Positions 59,291 to 63,966 of a stretch of DNA of 63,966 nucleotides are shown here, in pieces (positions within the stretch are counted from its first letter, which is position 1; the number at the start of each line of letters is the position of its first letter). Origin of the DNA: an uncultured Prevotellaceae bacterium (lineage in GTDB: Bacteria; Bacteroidota; Bacteroidia; Bacteroidales; Bacteroidaceae); contig CAMVDU010000010.1 in the NCBI GenBank assembly GCA_947166345.1, positions 1 through 63,966 of the forward strand, in the 5' to 3' direction. The notes beneath the pieces are model-generated. The model ran no database searches and had not been told where the DNA came from. It was given only the letters and a program-made list of their open reading frames with translations. The position numbers and the translations under genes are program-made.

Positions 59291-60447
59291 AAGGACTGAA
59301 GACGACATATAGGAATGGTCTGCGGAGGATGAGCGGTCTCAAGCGAATGACAGGAAGGGTCTTACCACGACTCGACCGCTATATCATGAAGAAGTTCATA
59401 GGCACCTATATCTTCTCCATCATCCTCATCATCTCCATCAGCATCGTCTTCGACTACAACGAGAACATGGCGAAGTTCACGGCGTCGCATGCACCCTGGC
59501 GAGCTATCATCTTCGACTACTACGCCAACTTCGTGCCCTATTTCGCCAACCTCTTCTCGCCGCTGTTCGTCTTCATCGCTGTCATCTTCTTCACCTCCAA
59601 ACTGGCGGGTAATTCCGAAATCATTGCCATGCTTGCCAGCGGCACCAGCTTCAAGCGTTTGCTGCGCCCCTATATGTTCTCTGCAGCCCTGATTGCTGTC
59701 CTCAACTTCTATCTGGGAGCCTATGTCATCCCGCACGGCAATCAGATTCGTATTGAGTTCGAGAACCATTACAAGAAGAATAAGAAGATTACCTTTGCCG
59801 AGAACCTGCAAATGCAGGTGGCACCAGGCACCGTGGCCTATCTCCATCAGTACGACGACAACTTGAGACGTGGCTACGGTTTCCATCTCGACAAGTTCGA
59901 AGGCAAGAAACTGATCAGCACTATGACGGCCAACAGTATCCAGTACGACACTATCAGCGATACGCGCTACCACTGGAAAGCCGTCAACTACAAGATACGC
60001 ACCTTCTCCGGCATGCGCGAGGAGATCACGTCGGGTGCAGAGATCGACACCACCATCATGATGGAACCAATGGACCTCATCTACTCGAAAGGCCAGCAGG
60101 AGACGCTCACCTCGCCTGAACTCTTGCGTTATATCTCCAAGCAGCAGGAGCGCGGTTCCCAGAACGTGGTACCCTACGAGGTGGAGTACCACAAGCGCAT
60201 AGCCACGTCGTTTGCCTCGTTCATCCTGACCATCATCGGAGCGTCTTTGTCGTCGCGCAAGCGCAAGGGAGGCATGGGCTTGTACCTGGGCATCGGTCTG
60301 GCGCTTTCGTTCTCCTTCATCCTGCTGCAGACCATCAGTTCATCCTTTGCCATCAATGGTGGCACACCGCCCATCCTGGCGGCATGGATACCTAATATCA
60401 TTTACATCATTATTGCCTATTTCTGTTACAGGCAAGCACCAAATTAA
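59287..60447 (+). CDS. LptF/LptG-family permease
   Basis: A 386-residue membrane protein of the YjgP/YjgQ family that moves lipopolysaccharide from the inner membrane to the periplasmic bridge. Signature LDRYIMKKFIGTYIFSIILI starts the first helix; two more helices follow (YFANLFSPLFVFIAVIFF; YMFSAALIAVLNFYLGAYVI). A periplasmic beta-rich domain lies about 140-300, and C-terminal helices end with GGTPPILAAWIPNIIYIIIA. A basic lead of about 35 residues precedes the first helix. The start ATG overlaps the tgt stop (ATGA); ATG 59386, just before the helix, is an alternative. Which of LptF or LptG cannot be told. Confidence 0.9.
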   Translation: MKGLKTTYRNGLRRMSGLKRMTGRVLPRLDRYIMKKFIGTYIFSIILIISISIVFDYNENMAKFTASHAPWRAIIFDYYANFVPYFANLFSPLFVFIAVIFFTSKLAGNSEIIAMLASGTSFKRLLRPYMFSAALIAVLNFYLGAYVIPHGNQIRIEFENHYKKNKKITFAENLQMQVAPGTVAYLHQYDDNLRRGYGFHLDKFEGKKLISTMTANSIQYDTISDTRYHWKAVNYKIRTFSGMREEITSGAEIDTTIMMEPMDLIYSKGQQETLTSPELLRYISKQQERGSQNVVPYEVEYHKRIATSFASFILTIIGASLSSRKRKGGMGLYLGIGLALSFSFILLQTISSSFAINGGTPPILAAWIPNIIYIIIAYFCYRQAPN

Positions 60448-60450
60448 AGA

Positions 60451-61794
60451 ATGACATTTGAAGAAACGAATTTGAACGATAATATCCTCGATGCGCTCTA
60501 CGATATGCACTTCGAGGAAATGACACCTATACAGGAGCATTGTATCCCCGAAATCCTCGATGGCCACGACGTGCTGGGCGTTGCCCAGACGGGTACTGGC
60601 AAGACGGCCGCTTATCTGCTGCCCATCTTGTCCCTGCTCGACGACGGCGGCTATCCCGAGGATGCCATCAACTGTGTGGTGATGGCGCCTACGCGCGAGC
60701 TGGCCCAACAGATAGACCAGGCCATGCAGGGTTTCTCCTACTACATCGACGACGTGTCGTCCATCGCCGTCTATGGCGGCAACGACGGCTCGCGCTTCGA
60801 TCAGGAGATCAAGAGCCTGCGTGGCGGAGCCCCTGTGGTCATCGCCACACCGGGTCGTCTGCTCAGTCATCTGAAGGTGGGCAACCTCAACCTCTCGCGT
60901 ACCTCTTTCTTCGTCCTCGACGAGGCCGACCGCATGCTCGATATGGGTTTCTCTGACGACATTCTGCAGATCAACGCCCTGTTGCCCAAGACGTGCCAGA
61001 AGGTGATGTTCTCGGCCACCATGCCCTCGAAGATTCGTGAGCTGGCGGTCTCGCTGCTCCACCATCCTGTCGAGGTGAAGCTGAAGGTGAGCCGTCCTGC
61101 CGAGAAGATACGCCAGTCGGCCTATGTGTGCTATGACCCCCAAAAGGTGGGCATCATCGAACACCTCTTTAAGAATGGCGACCTGAGCCGCGTCATCATC
61201 TTCTGCGGCAAGAAAGACCGTGTGAAGGACATCAACCGCACGCTGCAGAAGCTGAAGATCAACTGTGCCGCCATGCACTCCGACCTGTCGCAGGCTGAGC
61301 GCGACGAGGTGATGTACCGATTCAAGGCCGGTCAGGTTGATGTTCTGGTGGCCACCGATATTGTGGCACGCGGCATCGACATCGACGATATCCGCACCGT
61401 CATCAACTACGACGTGCCCCACGATGCCGAGGACTATGTGCACCGCATTGGCCGTACGGCCCGTGCCGACCGCGACGGAGTGGCCATCACGTTTGTCAAC
61501 GAACAAGACATTCGTCTTTTCAAACAGATTGAGCAGTTCCTGGGCAAGGAGGTTGAGAAGAACGCCCTACCCGACGGTCTGGGCGAAGCTCCCGAATATG
61601 TGGTCAAGAAAGGGTTTCCTGCGAAAAAAGGTCATGGTGGCAAAGGCAGGGGACACGGTAGCAAAGGCAAGGGTCACGGTAGCAATGGCAAAGGTAATGG
61701 TGACAACAACCAACGTGGCGCTGCACGAAAGAACCATCATGGTGGCAGGAAAAAGCCCAACAAACAGCCAAAAAATCCTGGATCTTCAATCTGA
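60451..61794 (+). CDS. DEAD-box RNA helicase (RhlE-like)
   Basis: A 447-residue ATP-dependent RNA helicase. Motifs in order: Q motif (MTFEETNLNDNILDALYDMH with MTPIQEHCIP), I VAQTGTGKTAAYLLP, Ia APTRELAQQ, Ib TPGRLLS, II VLDEADRMLDMGF, III MFSATMP, IV VIIFCGKKDRV, V VATDIVARGIDI and VI HRIGRTARADRDG. The tail from about residue 385 is Gly/Lys/His/Ser-rich (KKGHGGKGRGHGSKGKGHGS), a likely RNA-binding extension built of short repeats. The final residues (KNPGSSI) are encoded by the left arm of the terminator hairpin at 61772-61810. Confidence 0.95.
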   Translation: MTFEETNLNDNILDALYDMHFEEMTPIQEHCIPEILDGHDVLGVAQTGTGKTAAYLLPILSLLDDGGYPEDAINCVVMAPTRELAQQIDQAMQGFSYYIDDVSSIAVYGGNDGSRFDQEIKSLRGGAPVVIATPGRLLSHLKVGNLNLSRTSFFVLDEADRMLDMGFSDDILQINALLPKTCQKVMFSATMPSKIRELAVSLLHHPVEVKLKVSRPAEKIRQSAYVCYDPQKVGIIEHLFKNGDLSRVIIFCGKKDRVKDINRTLQKLKINCAAMHSDLSQAERDEVMYRFKAGQVDVLVATDIVARGIDIDDIRTVINYDVPHDAEDYVHRIGRTARADRDGVAITFVNEQDIRLFKQIEQFLGKEVEKNALPDGLGEAPEYVVKKGFPAKKGHGGKGRGHGSKGKGHGSNGKGNGDNNQRGAARKNHHGGRKKPNKQPKNPGSSI

Positions 61795-61810
61795 AGTCCA
61801 GGATTTTCTT
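61772..61810. terminator. Terminator hairpin overlapping the helicase stop codon
   Basis: AAAATCCTGGA (61772-61782) and TCCAGGATTTT (61797-61807) form the outer stem; CTTCA/TGAAG extends it to a 3-nt ATC loop. T-rich sequence follows and A-rich precedes, so it can work in both directions. The stop codon of the helicase (61792-61794) lies inside the stem-loop. Confidence 0.85.
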
Positions 61811-61836
61811 AATTTTCAATTCTCAATTTTCAATTA

Positions 61837-63597
61837 TCAATTCTCAGTTAGCTTCACCTCCAGCTGCAGCTCTTCCAACTGCTTCGGGTCAAGTTCGCCA
61901 GGAGCATCGAGCATCACGTCGCGTCCGCTGTTGTTCTTCGGGAAGGCGATGCAGTCGCGGATGCTGTCGAGACCGGCCATCAGGCTCACGAAGCGGTCAA
62001 GACCGAAGGCCAGTCCAGCGTGAGGGGGTGCACCATACTTGAAGGCGTTGATCAGGAAGCCGAACTGAGCCATAGCCCTTTCAGGCGTGAAGCCCAGGAT
62101 CTCGAACATCTTCTCCTGCAGTTTGCCGTCGTGGATACGCAGCGAGCCACCGCCCACCTCTACGCCGTTGCACACGAAGTCGTAGGCCACGGCACGCACC
62201 TTCTCGGGAGCTGTGTCCAGCAAGGGGATATCGTCGGGATTGGGCATCGTGAACGGATGGTGTGTGGCCATGAGGCGCTGCTCCTCGTCGCTCCACTCGA
62301 AGAGCGGGAAATCGACAATCCACAGGCAGACGAACGTGTCCTTGTCGCGCAGACCCAGGCGGTCGCCCATCTCCAGACGCAGCGTGCACAACTGTACGCG
62401 CGTCTTGTTGGCATTGTCGCCACTGAGAATCAGCACCAGGTCGCCATCCTTGGCACCCATTGCCTCCTTCAGTTTCTGCCACACCTCGGGCTCGTAGAAT
62501 TTCTCTACACTCGACTTCACCGTGCCGTCCTCGTTGAACTTCACATAGACCAGACCCTTGGCACCCACCTGGGGACGCTTCACGAAGTCGGTCAGCTGAT
62601 CCAGCTGTTTGCGGGTGTAGTTGGCACAGCCAGGCACGCAGATACCGCCGATGTAGTTGGCCTCGTTGAATACGGGGAACGAGCCCGTGCCCTTCAGCAC
62701 GTCCATCAGCTCCACAAACTCCATACCGAAACGCAGGTCGGGCTTGTCGCTACCAAAGCGACGCATAGCCTCGTGCCACGTCATGCGCTGCAGCGGTGGC
62801 AGCTCCACGCCACGCACCTCCTTGAACAGATGGCGGGCCAGGTCCTCAAAGACCTCGAGCACATCCTCCTGCTCCACGAACGACATCTCACAGTCAATCT
62901 GTGTGAACTCGGGCTGACGGTCGGCACGCAGGTCCTCGTCACGGAAACACTTGGCAATCTGGAAGTAACGGTCAAAACCTGAGACCATCAGCAGCTGCTT
63001 CAGCGTCTGCGGACTCTGTGGCAGAGCATAGAACTGTCCCGGATTCATGCGGCTGGGCACCACGAAGTCGCGTGCGCCCTCGGGCGTAGAACCGATGAGG
63101 ATAGGCGTCTCCACCTCTATAAACTGACGAGAGTCCAGGAAGTTACGAATCAGGATGGTCATCCTGTGGCGCAGTTCCAGATTCTTGCGCACGGCGTTGC
63201 GGCGCAGGTCCAAGTAGCGGTACTTCATGCGCAGTTCGTCGCCACCGTCGGTCTGGTCCTCAATGGTGAAGGGAGGCGTCAGACTCTCACTCAGAATATT
63301 CAGTTCCGTCACCAGAATCTCAATGTCGCCCGTAGGCATCTTGGGGTTCTTCGACTGGCGTTCACTCACCGTTCCCACCACCTGGATGCAGAATTCGCGT
63401 CCCAGTTTATTGGCACGCTCACAGAGCGCAGCATCGCTGGCCTCGTTGAACACCAGCTGAGTCAGTCCGTAGCGGTCGCGCAGATCAACAAACGTCATGC
63501 CGCCCATCTTTCGGGTGCGCTGCACCCATCCGGCCAACGTCACCTGCTGACCGGCATCCGTGAGCCGCAGCTCACCGCAAGTTTTTGTCCTATACAT
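61837..63597 (-). CDS. aspS: Aspartyl-tRNA synthetase
   Basis: Class II synthetase charging tRNA-Asp. The 586-residue bacterial-type enzyme has the N-terminal OB-fold ([20 protein letters not shown]), motif 1 region ([20 protein letters not shown]), motif 2 ([20 protein letters not shown] with QPEFTQID), the bacterial insertion domain in the middle, and motif 3 ([20 protein letters not shown]) followed by [20 protein letters not shown]. The stop codon lies in a CAATTATCAATTCTCA repeat shared with the convergent helicase's downstream region. A -7 box TAACTTTG lies at 63639-63632. The start ATG follows a stretch of TTATTATTATA. Confidence 0.97.
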   Translation of the reverse strand: MYRTKTCGELRLTDAGQQVTLAGWVQRTRKMGGMTFVDLRDRYGLTQLVFNEASDAALCERANKLGREFCIQVVGTVSERQSKNPKMPTGDIEILVTELNILSESLTPPFTIEDQTDGGDELRMKYRYLDLRRNAVRKNLELRHRMTILIRNFLDSRQFIEVETPILIGSTPEGARDFVVPSRMNPGQFYALPQSPQTLKQLLMVSGFDRYFQIAKCFRDEDLRADRQPEFTQIDCEMSFVEQEDVLEVFEDLARHLFKEVRGVELPPLQRMTWHEAMRRFGSDKPDLRFGMEFVELMDVLKGTGSFPVFNEANYIGGICVPGCANYTRKQLDQLTDFVKRPQVGAKGLVYVKFNEDGTVKSSVEKFYEPEVWQKLKEAMGAKDGDLVLILSGDNANKTRVQLCTLRLEMGDRLGLRDKDTFVCLWIVDFPLFEWSDEEQRLMATHHPFTMPNPDDIPLLDTAPEKVRAVAYDFVCNGVEVGGGSLRIHDGKLQEKMFEILGFTPERAMAQFGFLINAFKYGAPPHAGLAFGLDRFVSLMAGLDSIRDCIAFPKNNSGRDVMLDAPGELDPKQLEELQLEVKLTEN

Positions 63598-63631
63598 CTT
63601 TTATTATTATATTATTTACTTTTTCGGACTG

Positions 63632-63664
63632 CAAAGTTACATCTTTTTCTCCAAATAGCCACAA
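63632..63664 (-). promoter_or_regulatory. Candidate aspS promoter
   Basis: Minus strand TTG (63664-63662), 22 nt, TAACTTTG (63639-63632), 34 nt before the aspS ATG. The spacing is slightly long for the consensus. Confidence 0.5.
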
Positions 63665-63747
63665 CTTTTACAATGAATTTTGAAAACCGCCGATTTTTGA
63701 CCTCCAAAATAAAGAATCAATCCTTCTATGATTCCATTTCGAGCATT

Positions 63748-63871
63748 GGGCGTCTCGGTGCAAAGCAAGGAGCGTCTCGGTGGTGACCAAGATGACGCTC
63801 CTTGGTCGGCAAGGTGACGCTCGGTGATGACCAAGGAGACGCTCCTTGCGATGCACAGAGACGCTCCTTGC
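63748..63871. repeat. GACGCTCCTTG array, copy 2
   Basis: Words in both orientations: GCAAGGAGCGTCTCGG, GATGACGCTCCTTGGTC, the perfect palindrome CAAGGAG-ACG-CTCCTTG (63832-63848) and GAGACGCTCCTTGC. Same family as 40495-40597. Both arrays follow an ATGATTCCAT stretch (40456-40465 and 63728-63737) that may be part of the element. Confidence 0.7.
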
Positions 63872-63966
63872 TTGATGGGACAAGCAATATCTCGTTCTTG
63901 ACCTACGGTCTAGCCTGCTCACGCTCGGTAAAATAAATTCGTCTTCTCGTTCTCTCGTCAAAAAAA

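Larger units (their letters stand above)
63598..63966. other. 369-bp non-coding right end: aspS promoter and repeat array
   Basis: No credible gene is present up to the window edge. It contains the aspS -7 box (63632-63639, TAACTTTG on the minus strand, with a TTG 22 nt upstream of it at 63664-63662), then a GACGCTCCTTG repeat array (63748-63871), and a final stretch with CTCGCTCGT-like words and poly-A. Confidence 0.7.

Noticed and set aside
60340..61506. 388-residue minus-strand frame opposite the helicase
   Set aside because: Antisense shadow of a complete DEAD-box protein.
63668..63961. 97-residue minus-strand frame at the window end
   Set aside because: Composed of translated GACGCTCCTTG repeats.
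1..63966. tRNA, rRNA, tmRNA or integrase-linked island
   Set aside because: No cloverleaf, conserved rRNA text, tmRNA ends or integrase was recognised by eye; a covariance-model scan would be needed to be certain.

Overview
This window is a chromosomal segment of a Bacteroidales bacterium, most likely a Prevotellaceae (Prevotella/Segatella-like) gut or rumen species. Three things support this. Several genes are preceded by the Bacteroidetes promoter, TTTG about 19-20 nt upstream of TAnnTTTG. The gene families are typical: the Bat/MoxR aerotolerance cluster, class III fructose bisphosphatase, a DUF349 protein, fimbrillin-like lipoproteins, DUF4468, a GH106 rhamnosidase and monofunctional aspartokinase next to diaminopimelate decarboxylase. 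Repeats commonly seen between genes in this order also occur (CAATTATCAATT runs, TCATTTGTCATTT runs, AGTTAAC hairpins, CTTATGGGA runs). I see no tRNA, rRNA, transposase, phage gene or CRISPR array.

Layout. 1-2.4 kb (minus): a DMP19-like gene, smpB and the 5' part of metH. 2.5-5.4 kb (plus): hexuronate genes uxuA and uxuB-like, with a 17-bp palindrome over the uxuA -33 box. 5.4-8.9 kb: a three-unit tandem promoter repeat, corA and a DUF349 coiled-coil protein, closed by a double hairpin terminator. 8.97-21.9 kb (plus): an accessory surface locus with a 3453-residue multidomain secreted protein, a lipoprotein sharing a small domain with it, a frameshifted fimbrillin-like lipoprotein, a 46-residue peptide and a DUF4468 protein. 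22-40 kb (minus): a long housekeeping run, in transcription order ftsY, rimO, HU, an HU-membrane-LysM chimera, moxR, DUF58, a Bat-region membrane protein, batA, batB, batC, a batD-batE fusion, PAP2 phosphatase, queA, nadE, ROK glucokinase and a zinc metallopeptidase. 40-43.7 kb: an inverted-repeat element, an AlkD-like gene, dipeptidyl peptidase III and an AraC-type DNA-binding protein. 43.8-54.1 kb (plus): ftsE, lysC, lysA, an unusual glycosyltransferase-like gene, class III fbp, a rhamnogalacturonan acetylesterase, a GH106 rhamnosidase and a His-rich membrane peptide. 54.1-55.5 kb (minus): a nitrilase-family amidase and trmN6. 55.7-61.8 kb (plus): lon, tgt, an LptF/LptG-type permease and a DEAD-box helicase. 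61.8-63.6 kb (minus): aspS. The window ends in a repeat array also found near 40.5 kb.

Genes that work together: uxuA and uxuB act in hexuronate catabolism, and the CE12 esterase and GH106 enzyme suggest use of rhamnogalacturonan. queA and tgt, in different operons, are two steps of queuosine-tRNA formation. moxR, DUF58 and batA-E form one stress-tolerance assembly. lysC and lysA feed lysine and peptidoglycan precursors.

Most notable are the HU-membrane-LysM protein (36.4-37.4 kb), the surface locus at 9-22 kb, and the number of short palindromic repeats that sit inside reading frames (metH, queA), form protein tails, linkers and a signal peptide, or multiply promoters. All function calls come from reading the sequence; no database search was run.
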